Source: Streptococcus ratti FA-1 = DSM 20564
GTDB lineage: Bacteria > Bacillota > Bacilli > Lactobacillales > Streptococcaceae
NCBI RefSeq assembly: GCF_000286075.1
Contig: NZ_AJTZ01000002.1
Location: 1-64,000, forward strand
Direction: 5' to 3'
Length of the DNA: 64,000 bases
A program made the translations under genes and the position numbers. The notes beneath the pieces were generated by a model. The model searched no databases. It saw only the letters and a program-made list of their open reading frames with translations, and was not told the DNA's origin. This document shows, piece by piece, positions 55,011 through 64,000 of this stretch. Within the stretch, counting starts at the first letter, position 1; every line of letters begins with the position of its first letter.

Positions 55011-55544
55011 ATGACTAACACAAACACACTCGTTGAAAATATCTATGCATCTATCACGCATCAAGTTGAAAAGAAAGAAGCTTCAGGCAATGAAAAAACC
55101 AAAGCTGTACTCAATCAGGCTGTAGCTGACTTGTCAAAGGCAGCTTCCATTGTTCATCAAGTACATTGGTACATGCGCGGAGCTGGCTTTCTTTACCTCC
55201 ATCCTAAAATGGATGAACTGATGGATGCCTTAAATGCCCATCTGGATGAAATCAGTGAACGCTTAATCACTATTGGTGGCAGTCCGTTTTCAACTTTGAA
55301 GGAATTTGATGAAAATTCTAAGCTGGAAGAAGAAGCAGGAAGCTGGGACAAAGCAATGGCTGACCATCTGAGCCGTCTTGTAGAAGTTTACAGCTATCTT
55401 TCTAATCTTTATCAAGTAGGTCTTGATGTGACCGATGAAGAAGGAGATGCTGTTTCTAACGATATCTTTACAGCTGCTCAGACTGACGCGCAAAAGACAG
55501 TCTGGATGCTGCAGGCTGAACTGGGTCAGGCACCGGGACTTTAA
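55011..55544 (+). CDS. dpr: Dps-like peroxide resistance protein
   Basis: 177 residues. [39 protein letters not shown] holds the His, Asp and Glu ligands of the dodecamer's intersubunit ferroxidase site. Dpr oxidises and stores iron with peroxide, preventing Fenton damage in catalase-free streptococci. CAAGGAGGAC precedes the ATG. It is preceded by a PerR box. Confidence 0.95.
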   Translation: MTNTNTLVENIYASITHQVEKKEASGNEKTKAVLNQAVADLSKAASIVHQVHWYMRGAGFLYLHPKMDELMDALNAHLDEISERLITIGGSPFSTLKEFDENSKLEEEAGSWDKAMADHLSRLVEVYSYLSNLYQVGLDVTDEEGDAVSNDIFTAAQTDAQKTVWMLQAELGQAPGL

Positions 55545-55706
55545 GCCGGCCATAGCTAGCTTGTAACGGTTTTAATCGGCAGCAGTCAGGTTAATCAGAC
55601 TGATGTAGGTTAAAGAAGGGGGAGCAATTGTTTTGCTCTCCTTTTTCTTTTTGTGAGAAGAGGCAAACGTTTGCAAAAATATATTGAAAAGACAGGCTTT
55701 TTTTGG

Positions 55707-55712
55707 TAAAAT
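55707..55712 (+). promoter_or_regulatory. Extended -10 box for yqgQ, predicted leaderless
   Basis: TGG-TAAAAT ends 8 nt before the ATG at 55720. No ribosome site lies between them. Confidence 0.55.
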
Positions 55713-55719
55713 TTGAGAG

Positions 55720-55926
55720 ATGAAAACATTATATGATGTGCAGCAGCTGTTGAAACGGTTTGGCATTTATGTTTATTTGGGCAAGCGGCTTTACGACATT
55801 GAAATGATGAAAATTGAGCTTGAGAGGCTCTATGAAAACGGGCTGATTTCAAAAAATGACTACTTACAGGCTGAACTGGTTTTGCGCAGGGAGCACAGGA
55901 TAGAAAAGGAAAAAGAAAATGAGTAA
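55720..55926 (+). CDS. YqgQ family protein
   Basis: 68 residues, the small YqgQ fold: MKTLYDVQQLLKRFGIYVYLGKRLYDIEMMKIELERLYENG. Function unknown; it is a conserved neighbour of glucokinase in firmicutes. No Shine-Dalgarno sequence is present and the ATG lies at the predicted transcript start. It overlaps glcK by 8 bp. Confidence 0.88.
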   Translation: MKTLYDVQQLLKRFGIYVYLGKRLYDIEMMKIELERLYENGLISKNDYLQAELVLRREHRIEKEKENE

Positions 55927-56890
55927 AAAGCTTTTGGGTATTGATCTTGGCGGAACGAGTGTTAAATTCGGTATTCTGACCTTGGATGGCCAAGTACAGG
56001 AAAAATGGGCGATTGAAACTAATATTTTAGAGGACGGCAAGCATATCGTTCCTGATATTATTGCTTCTATCAAACATCGTTTAGAGCTGTATGGCTTATC
56101 AAATGATGATTTTGCAGGTATTGGCATGGGCTCGCCGGGAGCAGTAGACCGCACTCAAAAGACTGTTACAGGAGCTTTTAATCTTAATTGGGCTGAGACA
56201 CAGGAAGTTGGAGCAGCTATTGAAGCAGAACTGGGTATTCCTTTTGCGATTGATAATGACGCGAATGTTGCTGCTTTGGGTGAACGCTGGGTTGGCGCTG
56301 GTGATAATAACCCAGATGTTGTTTTTGTGACCTTAGGAACAGGTGTCGGCGGCGGCATCATTGCTGATGGCAGCCTTATTCATGGAGTTGCTGGAGCCGG
56401 AGGAGAAATCGGTCATATTATTGTTGAGCCGGAAGAAGGTTTTGACTGTACCTGCGGCAATAAGGGATGCCTTGAAACGGTTGCTTCAGCAACGGGAGTT
56501 GTTCGTCTAGGCCGTCTGCTGGCTGAAAACTATGAGGGACCGTCGGCCATTAAAGCTGCTATTGATAATGGCGACAGCGTGACAAGCAAGGATGTTTTTA
56601 CTGCAGCGGCAGCCGGTGACAAATTTGCTGATTCTGTGGTTGAAAAGGTCGGATTTTACCTAGGACTTGCCACAGCCAATATCAGCAATATTTTGAATCC
56701 TGATTCTGTTATTGTTGGCGGCGGGGTATCTGCAGCCGGTGAATTTTTGCGATCACGCATCGAAAATTACTTCCAAAAATTTGCCTTTCCGCAAGTCAAA
56801 AAGTCCACTAAAATTAAAATTGCGGAACTGGGAAATGATGCCGGCATCATCGGAGCTGCCAGTCTTGCCCGTCAGTTTATTGAGGAATAA
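55919..56890 (+). CDS. glcK: Glucokinase, ROK family
   Basis: 323 residues. GIDLGGTSVKFGIL is the ATP-binding start, IDNDANVAALGERW the sugar site, and FDCTCGNKGCLETVAS the ROK zinc motif (CxCxxxxC). It phosphorylates glucose in the cytosol. AAAGGAAAAAG precedes the ATG within yqgQ. A rhodanese gene follows after 9 bp. Confidence 0.94.
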   Translation: MSKKLLGIDLGGTSVKFGILTLDGQVQEKWAIETNILEDGKHIVPDIIASIKHRLELYGLSNDDFAGIGMGSPGAVDRTQKTVTGAFNLNWAETQEVGAAIEAELGIPFAIDNDANVAALGERWVGAGDNNPDVVFVTLGTGVGGGIIADGSLIHGVAGAGGEIGHIIVEPEEGFDCTCGNKGCLETVASATGVVRLGRLLAENYEGPSAIKAAIDNGDSVTSKDVFTAAAAGDKFADSVVEKVGFYLGLATANISNILNPDSVIVGGGVSAAGEFLRSRIENYFQKFAFPQVKKSTKIKIAELGNDAGIIGAASLARQFIEE

Positions 56891-56899
56891 AGGAGTTAT

Positions 56900-57289
56900 A
56901 TGTCAACTGTAACGATTATTTTATGGATTATTGTTTTTGCCTTCCTTGCTTTCTTTGCGTGGAATTATATCCGTGTCCGCCGTGCGGCTAAGTATGTTTC
57001 TAATGCAGAATTTGAAAATATGATGAGAGGAGCGCAGGTTGTGGACTTACGCTCTCCTAGTGAATTCCGTCGCAAGCATATTTTAGGAGCACGCAATCTG
57101 CCGTCTGAACAATTTAAGGAATCTGTATCAGCTCTTCGCAAAGACAAACCAGTTCTACTTTATGATAATACCCGCGGACAGTTAGTTGCCCGCGCTGTTT
57201 TAACACTCAGAAAAGCGGGCTATAAAGATCTTTATGTCTTAAAAAATGGTCTTGATTACTGGAATGGGAAGGTGAAAGAACACGCCTGA
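56900..57289 (+). CDS. Membrane-anchored rhodanese-like protein
   Basis: 129 residues. An N-terminal membrane helix (VTIILWIIVFAFLAFFAW) precedes a rhodanese domain (QVVDLRSPSEFRRKHILGARNLP). The catalytic loop reads LLYDNTRGQ and lacks the expected cysteine, so sulfur transfer is unlikely. This is typical of the YqhL-like streptococcal family. AAAGGAG precedes the ATG. Confidence 0.85.
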   Translation: MSTVTIILWIIVFAFLAFFAWNYIRVRRAAKYVSNAEFENMMRGAQVVDLRSPSEFRRKHILGARNLPSEQFKESVSALRKDKPVLLYDNTRGQLVARAVLTLRKAGYKDLYVLKNGLDYWNGKVKEHA

Positions 57290-57312
57290 TTTTCTTGCGG
57301 CTTTATTATTAT

Positions 57313-57340
57313 CAAACATGCTTTCGGGCATGTTTTTTCT
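57313..57340 (+). terminator. Terminator of the glcK unit
   Basis: CATGC/GCATG stem, loop TTTCGG-like, with TTTTTT following. Confidence 0.65.
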
Positions 57341-57433
57341 TATTTTAAACGTTTACAGCTATCTTTCCTGCGCTTTTTCTCAAAAATTATGCTATAATTG
57401 GTAAGTTGAAATAAAATAATTGTAAGAGGAATC

Positions 57434-59278
57434 ATGACAAAATTTAGAGAAGATATTCGAAATGTTGCTATTATTGCTCACGTTGACCACGGAAAAACAA
57501 CTCTTGTTGATGAGCTTTTAAAGCAATCGCATACACTTGATGAACACAAACAGCTTGAAGAACGAGCAATGGATTCTAACGATCTTGAAAAAGAACGTGG
57601 GATTACTATCCTTGCTAAAAATACAGCTGTTGCTTACAACGGCACGCGAATCAATATTATGGATACACCGGGACACGCGGATTTTGGCGGCGAAGTTGAA
57701 CGTATCATGAAAATGGTTGATGGGGTTGTTCTGGTTGTTGATGCCTACGAAGGGACAATGCCACAAACACGTTTTGTTTTGAAAAAAGCTTTGGAACAAA
57801 ACTTGGTTCCAATCGTTGTTGTTAACAAGATTGATAAACCGTCTGCCCGACCAGAAGAAGTTGTTGATGAAGTGCTGGAGCTTTTTATTGAGCTCGGAGC
57901 AGATGATGATCAGCTGGAATTTCCGGTTGTGTACGCGTCAGCGATTAATGGAACCTCATCGCTTTCAGATGATCCGGCCGATCAAGAGCATACAATGGCA
58001 CCAGTTTTTGACACGATTATTGACCATATTCCGGCACCGGTGGATAATTCAGACGAGCCTTTACAGTTCCAAGTCTCTCTTCTTGATTACAATGATTTTG
58101 TCGGACGTATCGGTATTGGCCGGGTTTTCCGCGGGTCGGTAAAAGTCGGTGACCAAGTTACCCTTTCAAAACTCGATGGTACGACTAAAAACTTCCGTGT
58201 GACAAAACTTTTTGGTTTCTTTGGTCTTGAACGCCGTGAAATTAAGGAAGCTAAGGCGGGTGATTTGATTGCGGTTTCCGGTATGGAGGACATCTTTGTC
58301 GGTGAAACGATTACACCAACCGATGCGGTTGAACCGTTGCCAGTTCTTCATATTGACGAACCAACTCTTCAAATGACCTTCTTGGCCAATAATTCACCTT
58401 TTGCTGGTCGTGAAGGTAAATTTGTCACATCTCGCAAAGTTGAAGAACGTCTTTTGGCTGAATTGCAAACGGATGTCTCCCTTCGGGTGGAGGCGACTGA
58501 TTCCCCTGATAAATGGACAGTGTCAGGGCGCGGGGAACTGCACCTGTCAATCCTCATTGAAACCATGCGCCGTGAAGGCTATGAACTGCAGGTGTCGCGT
58601 CCTGAAGTTATCATCAAAGAAATTGATGGTGTGAAAATGGAACCCTTTGAGCGTGTGCAGATTGATACACCGGAAGAATATCAGGGAGCGGTTATCCAAT
58701 CGCTGTCAGAGCGCAAGGGTGAAATGCTTGATATGCAGTCAACCGGCAACGGTCAGACACGCTTGATTTTCTTGGCACCGGCCCGTGGGCTTATCGGTTA
58801 TCCGACAGAATTTCTATCAATGACACGCGGTTACGGTATCATGAACCATACCTTTGATAAATACATGCCAGTTATCAATGCTGAAATCGGCGGCCGTCAC
58901 CGCGGTGCTCTTGTTTCGATTGATACAGGCAAGGCGACGACTTACTCTATTATGTCCATTGAGGAACGTGGGACTATCTTTGTTAACCCAGGTACAGAAG
59001 TATACGAAGGAATGATTATCGGAGAAAATTCGCGCGAGAATGATCTGACGGTAAATATTACCAAGGCCAAGCAAATGACTAATGTTCGCTCGGCTACCAA
59101 GGATCAGACAGCGGTTATTAAAACACCGCGTATCCTGACACTTGAAGAGTCGCTTGAATTCCTCAATGATGATGAGTATATGGAAGTAACACCTGAATCG
59201 ATCCGCCTGCGCAAGCAAATTCTTGATAAGAATGCACGGGCTAAGGCTGCCAAGAAGAAAAAATCCGCTGAAGATTAA
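57434..59278 (+). CDS. typA: Ribosome-associated GTPase TypA/BipA
   Basis: 614 residues. G1 is [11 protein letters not shown]2/switch I has [11 protein letters not shown]3 DTPGHADF and G4 NKIDKP. EF-G-like domains follow and the C-terminus is the TypA-specific domain with lysine-rich tail (AKKKKSAED). It binds ribosomes in stress or cold. AAGAGGA precedes the ATG, and a TATAAT lies about 40 bp earlier. Confidence 0.96.
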   Translation: MTKFREDIRNVAIIAHVDHGKTTLVDELLKQSHTLDEHKQLEERAMDSNDLEKERGITILAKNTAVAYNGTRINIMDTPGHADFGGEVERIMKMVDGVVLVVDAYEGTMPQTRFVLKKALEQNLVPIVVVNKIDKPSARPEEVVDEVLELFIELGADDDQLEFPVVYASAINGTSSLSDDPADQEHTMAPVFDTIIDHIPAPVDNSDEPLQFQVSLLDYNDFVGRIGIGRVFRGSVKVGDQVTLSKLDGTTKNFRVTKLFGFFGLERREIKEAKAGDLIAVSGMEDIFVGETITPTDAVEPLPVLHIDEPTLQMTFLANNSPFAGREGKFVTSRKVEERLLAELQTDVSLRVEATDSPDKWTVSGRGELHLSILIETMRREGYELQVSRPEVIIKEIDGVKMEPFERVQIDTPEEYQGAVIQSLSERKGEMLDMQSTGNGQTRLIFLAPARGLIGYPTEFLSMTRGYGIMNHTFDKYMPVINAEIGGRHRGALVSIDTGKATTYSIMSIEERGTIFVNPGTEVYEGMIIGENSRENDLTVNITKAKQMTNVRSATKDQTAVIKTPRILTLEESLEFLNDDEYMEVTPESIRLRKQILDKNARAKAAKKKKSAED

Positions 59279-59308
59279 AAATCCTCAGTCAGAGAGAAAG
59301 GAGAAAAA

Positions 59309-59572
59309 ATGTTTTATGCTATCATCGCAATACTGCTTTTAATGTATTACATTTTTATCGCTCCTAAGACGGTTAAAAATACCATGAATATGATTTCTGT
59401 GGTAGCTATTGTGGCCTTTTTAATGGTACTGGCTGCAATGACTTTTATCAGGATTATGCAGTCACCTCCCGAAATATTTGTTGGTATAGGGATGATTGCT
59501 GTCGGCTACTGTGCTCTAAAAGATGTGCTGCAGCTGACAGTCAGACCTAAAAATAAAAAAAATCATAATTAA
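59309..59572 (+). CDS. DUF3165 family membrane protein
   Basis: 87 residues with three hydrophobic helices and a basic tail. The family is small and found in streptococci beside typA. AAAGGAG precedes the ATG. Function unknown. Confidence 0.82.
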   Translation: MFYAIIAILLLMYYIFIAPKTVKNTMNMISVVAIVAFLMVLAAMTFIRIMQSPPEIFVGIGMIAVGYCALKDVLQLTVRPKNKKNHN

Positions 59573-59600
59573 AATAAAGATGCCGGGATTTGTATATACC

Positions 59601-59644
59601 GCACTCCTAAAGTTGGACAGAAAAAAATCTAATTTTAGGGGTGC
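59601..59644. repeat. Inverted repeat, IS3-type end remnant or terminator
   Basis: GCACTCCTAAAGTT and AATTTTAGGGGTGC are inverted copies around a 16-nt spacer containing GGACAGAAAAAAATCT. The sequence resembles the outer end of IS3-family elements of streptococci. It is also able to act as a terminator after typA-DUF3165. Confidence 0.45.
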
Positions 59645-59691
59645 TATTTTCTACCATTTGTCAAGTCTATCAACGGTTTTGAGAACTATTT

Positions 59692-59735
59692 TTTAAAGAT
59701 ATAGTAGATGTTTAAAGTCTACTGTATCTTTTTAA
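59692..59735. terminator. Bidirectional terminator
   Basis: GATATAGTAGA and TCTACTGTATC (11-bp stem with one G-T) flank the loop, with A/T runs on both sides. Confidence 0.6.
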
Positions 59736-59768
59736 GTTGTTTAAATCTAAAAAGTGTACACTAAACCA

Positions 59769-59802
59769 ACACCTTATTTTGTGATTTTTTTGATAAGGTG
59801 TT
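59769..59802. repeat. Hairpin downstream of the IS110 transposase
   Basis: AACACCTTAT and ATAAGGTGTT are perfect inverted repeats around a 14-nt T-rich loop. It lies about 20 bp beyond the transposase stop, in the presumed right end of the element. Confidence 0.5.
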
Positions 59803-59824
59803 ACAATAATAGTGCATAACCCCT

Positions 59825-61027
59825 TTATTGATTTTGGGTTGAAGTATAATCGTAAAGTTTGTTATGCGTTATGAGGTAATACATTGTCCGAATGAGACGA
59901 TGTATGGAGGCAATCGTGTGCGGCTTAGTTGAAGTCGTTTGCGATTGTCTTTTTCGTTTCTCATAAAAGTCTGCGATATGGCAAGGATTGGTGTGACTGG
60001 CTGAAGCGATATTGTGAATGCATTTGAAAAGAATCTTTCTGGCATAAGGGTTGCCGCGTTTGGTAATATGTTCCTGTGCCAAAAAGTTTCCAGATTCATA
60101 GTGCCTAAGATCAATGCCGATAAAGGCGTTGATTTGATTGGCAGAATGAAACCGACGAATGTCACCGAGTTCACCAATAATGCTTGTTGCAGTTGTTTCA
60201 GCGATACCAGGAATAGAGAGAAGGATCTCATATTCTGGTAAGGATTGAGCTAGTTCCACCATTTCGTCTAAGATTGTTTGTCTCTTTTCAGAAAGTCTGA
60301 GTAATTCTTGTGCATAGTAACGGATCTCTTCGAACATTGGAGAGGTTTTCTTAACGGCACAATAAGACTGATTGGCTAGTGCTGTCAGCTTCTCTGCTAA
60401 GTAAACCACACGCTTGTCAGAAATGCGTTTTGAAGTGGATTGCCGAATACTATCTAAGAGTTCATTGCCATCCCTATCTAAGACCAACTCCTTACAAGGA
60501 AAAGTCATGACCAATTTCCAGTATTGTTCCCCAGTTGGTGTTGCCAAGATATTTTCCAACTCTGGGAAAGTGACTTGCAAAACCTTGTGCAGACGATTTT
60601 TGGCCCGAACAATGTCCTCAGTCAGATTCTGATAGAAACGGCTGAGATCCCGCAAGTTTTGGTAGACTTCTTCTTGGACATAAGTCGGTTTACGATTCAG
60701 CACAAATTGAGATTGAGCCAGTTTTTCAGCGTCAATTTGATCGGTTTTACGCACACGCAAGCTATCCAGTTGCTTCTTAGCTTCTAAGGGATTAAGTCGT
60801 GTGTAAGCATAGCCATTATCTTCTAGAAAAGCTTGGAGACGGCGAGAGTAGACACCTGTTGCTTCAAAGATGATTTCTGGCTTGTGGACGGTTTTCAAAT
60901 CGCCAAGTAGCCGAGCAAAGCCAATGGCATCATTGGGCATGGTATAGCCATGAACCTTCTCGCCGTTGACTAGAATAGCCACTTCTGAACTTACCTTACT
61001 CACGTCAATCCCAAATACTACTCGCAT
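59825..61027 (-). mobile_element. IS110-family transposase (DEDD recombinase)
   Basis: 400 residues. The N-terminal RuvC-like DEDD domain begins MRVVFGIDVSK, with FEATGVYSR and KTDQIDAEKLA. The C-terminal Tnp_20 domain has LLSIPGIAETTATSIIGELGD and GIDLRHYESG, which holds the catalytic Ser. The start at 61027 has AGAGG upstream; the longer reading is non-conserved. IS110 elements insert without typical inverted repeats and are guided by an RNA encoded in the non-coding end. The reading frame looks intact, so the element may be active. Confidence 0.93.
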
Positions 61028-61524
61028 GCTATTACCTCTTTGTCTTGAATGATTCCTTGTTTTAGTGATGTCATTTTCAATACGCGACGTCTGGCGCCCC
61101 ACATACTTTGATAACATTCTTCCTAAAACAGGTGTCTTGCCAGTTTTTGTTACGACGTCCAGCGCCTAGAGAGAACACGACTTAACAAGACACCTCTACT
61201 TTATCATCTTGAGAATGAAAAGAGTAGTGAGTATTCTCTCCCGTCGGAGATTTCCTCACTACTAATCTTAGTATGTTTTTGTTCTCATCTTACTCTCTTT
61301 TAGGAAAATCGTCTATCAAAAATGCTTTACATGATGGTCAAAAGGGAGTGGGAAAGAACCCAACAATAACAAAAGGGTTCGTCTTCCCACCCCCGCACAG
61401 TTGAATAGGTCAGGTTCAGAGCGTAAAACGCGAACGAAACTGCCATTCAACCACTGCGTTATGATGTTAAAACGAACTCTAATTGATGAGGTTGGACTTT
61501 TTGCCCAACCTCTACCTTTTTATT
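61028..61524. other. Structured non-coding end of the IS110 element, candidate bridge RNA region
   Basis: No gene is seen. It holds direct repeats GACGTCTGGCGCC (61086-61098) and GACGTCCAGCGCC (61154-61166), and an inverted repeat AGGTGTCTTG/CAAGACACCT (61130-61139, 61186-61195). A hairpin GTAGTGAG/CTCACTAC (61224-61231, 61255-61262) has an inner TCTC/GGAGA stem. Further on are GTGGGAA..ACCC/GGGT..TTCCCAC (61350-61390) and AGGTTGG/CCAACCT (61489-61513). The IS end probably lies near 61320, but I cannot place it exactly. Confidence 0.5.
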
Positions 61525-62337
61525 TTATAAAAGCAATTTTTTTAATTCTTTAGCCACACCGTCATGGTCATTATCAAATGCTGTCATTTTATCAGCATAG
61601 GGCAGCAGGACTTGGCTGGCATTTTTCATAGCGTAGCCAACGGAAGCAAAGGCTAACATCTGCCGGTCATTGTGTTCATCGCCAAAGGCAATTAGATCCT
61701 CTTTAGAGAGGTTGAGCGTTTTTAGCAGGTGCTTAAGAGCGTAAGCCTTGTTAACGCCCTTGGGTGAGAATTCCAGGATATTCATAGGACCGCCCCAGCT
61801 GCTGATTTCCATCTCGTGGTTGAAATGGCGGCGCATATCGTCAGCCAGAGCATACTTATCCTCAACTCGGGTTTGCATGAGCAGGGCATGCGGGTCGCGG
61901 GTAATTTTTTCTGGTTTGAGCTGCATCTTATCTGTCAGCTCTTTAACCCCAAATATTTCCGGTTTGATGGTCTGGCGGTGATTGAAAGTCAGATAGAATT
62001 TTTTGCGGTATTCGCTGGCAATAAAATCCGCTTCAAAGGCCTTTTCATTTTTCAAAACTTCAAAAAGGTATTTACGTTCAATCTTAACCCTGTGCTCACC
62101 AGCCCATTTTTGCTCAGGAATATGTGTGAGGGAACCATTGAAATTAATCATTGGTGTTTTTAATCCCAGAATTTTGTAAAATTCCAGAGCCATGCGGTAA
62201 GGACGGCCGGTTGAGATAATGACCAGATGTCCTTGTTCTTGGATTTTTTTAATAATGGCCACCGTATAATCCGAAATGGTGCCATCACTTCTAAGAAGTG
62301 TTCCATCTAAATCAATAGCAATCGTTTTTTTAGTCAT
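61525..62337 (-). CDS. Cof-type HAD phosphatase
   Basis: 270 residues from MTKKTIAIDLDGTLLRSDGTISD. Motif I is DLDGTLL, motif II VIISTGRPY, the lysine is in GVNKAYALKHLL and motif IV is IAFGDEHNDRQMLAFAS. This is a YcsE/YidA-like sugar-phosphate phosphatase. The ATG lies 6 nt after TGC-TATAAT and lacks a ribosome site, so a leaderless message is predicted. Confidence 0.88.
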   Translation of the reverse strand: MTKKTIAIDLDGTLLRSDGTISDYTVAIIKKIQEQGHLVIISTGRPYRMALEFYKILGLKTPMINFNGSLTHIPEQKWAGEHRVKIERKYLFEVLKNEKAFEADFIASEYRKKFYLTFNHRQTIKPEIFGVKELTDKMQLKPEKITRDPHALLMQTRVEDKYALADDMRRHFNHEMEISSWGGPMNILEFSPKGVNKAYALKHLLKTLNLSKEDLIAFGDEHNDRQMLAFASVGYAMKNASQVLLPYADKMTAFDNDHDGVAKELKKLLL

Positions 62338-62352
62338 AGAGTCATTATAGCA
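62338..62352 (-). promoter_or_regulatory. Extended -10 box for the HAD gene, predicted leaderless
   Basis: On the minus strand TGC-TATAAT is followed by GACTCT and then the ATG. The spacing equals that of recX, rlmD and the 36399 gene. Confidence 0.55.
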
Positions 62353-62447
62353 GAAAGTAAGAAAAATAAGCAAGAAAAGACAGTGAGATTGTTTTGTGTC
62401 AGAGGACAGTGTGGTATAATTGATTTTCAGTAAATAAGGAGTTCACC

Positions 62448-63047
62448 ATGAAAATTAAGCTATTAATCAGCCATCTTTTCTTCATTATCATTTCCGGAGC
62501 CATCATCTATTTTAAAATAGAAGAAAAGTATCTGATTTGGAATATGTTTCTGGCATTGTCAGCCCTAGATTTTAGCTTCTGCCTGAATCGTTTCAAAAAT
62601 CCTTTTCTGAGCCTGCTTTTTGGGCTGCTCTGGTTTTTCTTTTATCCCAATACTTTTTATATGCTGACAGATGTGGTTCATATGGACTTTGTGACCAGTA
62701 TTTTCAGTGATTTAAGGAGTCTCATTCTTTATTTCCTTTTTCTGGCCAGCATTTTGTTTGGTGTCTTGTGCGGCACTGAGAGTGTCAGTCGGGTTTTCAA
62801 ACGTTTTGCTGTTAGGGGTTTTCATGTTAAATTAGTTCTGATGCTGCTGCTCTCATTTGTGTCCAGCTTGGCTATTCACCTAGGACGCTATGCCAGACTT
62901 AATTCATGGGATATGGCTCTGCGGCCCCTGCTTGTCATTGATGAGCTGACCAAGGTATTCTCACAAAATGCCCTGCCTTTTATTCTGGGATTTACCTTCT
63001 TGCAGGTAATGGTTCTGCTCTTTTTCGATCAGGAAAATACCAGATAA
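62448..63047 (+). CDS. DUF1361 family integral membrane protein
   Basis: 199 residues with five to six hydrophobic helices and the DUF1361 signature LLFGLLWFFFYPNTFYMLTDVVHM and HLGRYARLNSWD. Function unknown. AAGGAG precedes the ATG, with TGG-TATAAT about 33 bp upstream. Confidence 0.83.
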   Translation: MKIKLLISHLFFIIISGAIIYFKIEEKYLIWNMFLALSALDFSFCLNRFKNPFLSLLFGLLWFFFYPNTFYMLTDVVHMDFVTSIFSDLRSLILYFLFLASILFGVLCGTESVSRVFKRFAVRGFHVKLVLMLLLSFVSSLAIHLGRYARLNSWDMALRPLLVIDELTKVFSQNALPFILGFTFLQVMVLLFFDQENTR

Positions 63048-63119
63048 AGCCCTTGAAGAGCGTCCAATCTTTAGCTATAATAGGACTATCGTTCATAAAA
63101 AGGAGAGTCTATTTTTGCA

Positions 63120-64000
63120 ATGGAAAAGTTTTTTAAACTGAAAGAAAACAAGACAACTGTCCGTACCGAAGTACTGGCTGGTTTTACCACTTTTTTTGCC
63201 ATGTCTTACATCTTATTTGTTAACCCGTCTATTTTGAGCCAGACAGGAATGCCGTCACAGGGAGTTTTTCTGGCTACTATTATCGGTTCTATTGCCGGAA
63301 CTTTGATGATGGGACTTTATGCCAACATCCCTTATGCTATGGCGCCAGGTATGGGGCTTAATGCTTTCTTTACATATACGGTTGTCTTCTCGCTGGGCTA
63401 CACCTGGCAGGAGGCCTTAGCTATGGTTTTTATCTGCGGTGTTATCTCTATTATTATTACGCTGACCAAGGTTCGCCGGATGATTATTGATGAAATTCCT
63501 GACAGTCTAAAAAAAGCAATAAGTGCTGGTATTGGTGTTTTCTTAACTTATATCGGCTTGAAAAACGCTGGTTTATTAAGCTTTGCTATTGATCCCGGAA
63601 CCTATACGGTTTCCGGTAAGGGAGCGGCAAAAGGCTTGGCTTCTATTACAGCTAATTCTTCGGCAACCCCATCGTTGGTGAACTTTAACAATCCTGAGGT
63701 TATTGTTGCTGTTATTGGGATTGTTATTACTGCTTTTTTCATTATTAAAAATGTCAAGGGCGGTGTTATTCTGTCGATTATTCTGACGACTGTTATTGCT
63801 ATTCTGGCTGGTATTGTCAACCTGTCAGCTATTGACTTTTCAGCCAATAATCCTGCGGCTGCCGTTAAGGATCTGGGAACTATTTTTGGAGCAGCCCTTG
63901 GAAGTAAAGGTTTGGGAGCTCTGTTTTCTGATGCCGGACGTATTCCTGAAGTGCTAATGACAATCTTAGCCTTTGCTTTAACGGATATTTTTGACAATGT
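63120..64000 (+). CDS. NCS2 family purine permease, PbuG-like (partial)
   Basis: The window ends inside this gene, so only about 293 residues are seen. MEKFFKLKENKTTVRTEVLAGFTTFFAMSYILFVNP is the start of guanine/hypoxanthine permeases, and APGMGLNAFFTYTVV is the conserved substrate helix. It imports nucleobases by proton symport. AGGAG lies 15 bases before the ATG; an in-frame ATT at 63111 is closer to it. A TATAAT lies about 40 bp upstream. Confidence 0.88.
   Translation, partial: MEKFFKLKENKTTVRTEVLAGFTTFFAMSYILFVNPSILSQTGMPSQGVFLATIIGSIAGTLMMGLYANIPYAMAPGMGLNAFFTYTVVFSLGYTWQEALAMVFICGVISIIITLTKVRRMIIDEIPDSLKKAISAGIGVFLTYIGLKNAGLLSFAIDPGTYTVSGKGAAKGLASITANSSATPSLVNFNNPEVIVAVIGIVITAFFIIKNVKGGVILSIILTTVIAILAGIVNLSAIDFSANNPAAAVKDLGTIFGAALGSKGLGALFSDAGRIPEVLMTILAFALTDIFDN

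Noticed and set aside
57816-59218. Several 60-133-codon frames on both strands within typA
   Set aside because: Shadows of a conserved GTPase gene, lacking ribosome sites.
1-64000. CRISPR arrays, prophage or integrative element
   Set aside because: I saw no regularly spaced direct repeats, no integrase and no structural phage genes. The accessory block after valS is too small for a prophage.

Overview
The window looks like a chromosomal segment of a mutans-group Streptococcus. Coding density is high and genes lie on both strands. Typical firmicute features are present: T-box leaders, extended -10 promoters of the form TGnTATAAT, strong AGGAGG ribosome sites, a PerR box before dpr, and a SepM-type protease. 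The order rsmD-coaD-sepM-(nucleotidase)-yutD-rlmN-vanZ-ABC pair-(MerR)-trp operon-prepilin peptidase-dpr-yqgQ-glcK-rhodanese-typA-DUF3165 matches what I recall of the S. mutans backbone. I cannot name the species.

Layout. 1-550: decayed ISL3-type insertion sequence remnant. 549-4210: DUF960, ntdP, recX, rlmD, nrdI. 4312-4881: broken MFS permease and tRNA-Thr. 5021-6382: three small housekeeping or unknown genes. 6428-11934: a valine-type T-box, four accessory genes (VOC, GNAT, HD, DUF5710) and then valS. 12020-16400: an AT-rich accessory island with a fused ATPase-TOPRIM/DUF4435-like protein, a protein with a PD-(D/E)XK-like motif, an antitoxin with a broken RelE toxin, and a regulator fragment. 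16608-22602: lipoprotein, ISL3 remnant, TetR, oleate hydratase, DeoR and HAD phosphatase. 22671-23744: YjbR-EVE fusion. 23980-29601: a PTS/aldolase operon with a PRD regulator. 29930-34114: a CcpN/PpsR/PPDK module. 34214-43444: conserved block ending in a heterodimeric ABC exporter. 43638-47027: MerR with a divergent dehydrogenase, a monooxygenase and DUF975. 47216-54082: Trp T-box, chorismate mutase and trpEGDCFBA. 54251-59572: prepilin peptidase, dpr, yqgQ, glcK, rhodanese, typA, DUF3165. 59825-61320: an IS110 element with a structured non-coding end. 61525-64000: HAD phosphatase, DUF1361 and the start of an NCS2 purine permease.

The best candidate for an undescribed system is the two-gene ATPase plus nuclease-like module at 12020-15396. 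Other notable points are six genes whose start codon sits at the predicted transcription start (leaderless messages), a valine T-box 2.6 kb upstream of the valS it should control, a CcpN homologue apparently starting at ATT, and a candidate guide (bridge) RNA region in the IS110 element. All assignments come from reading motifs by eye; no database search was run.
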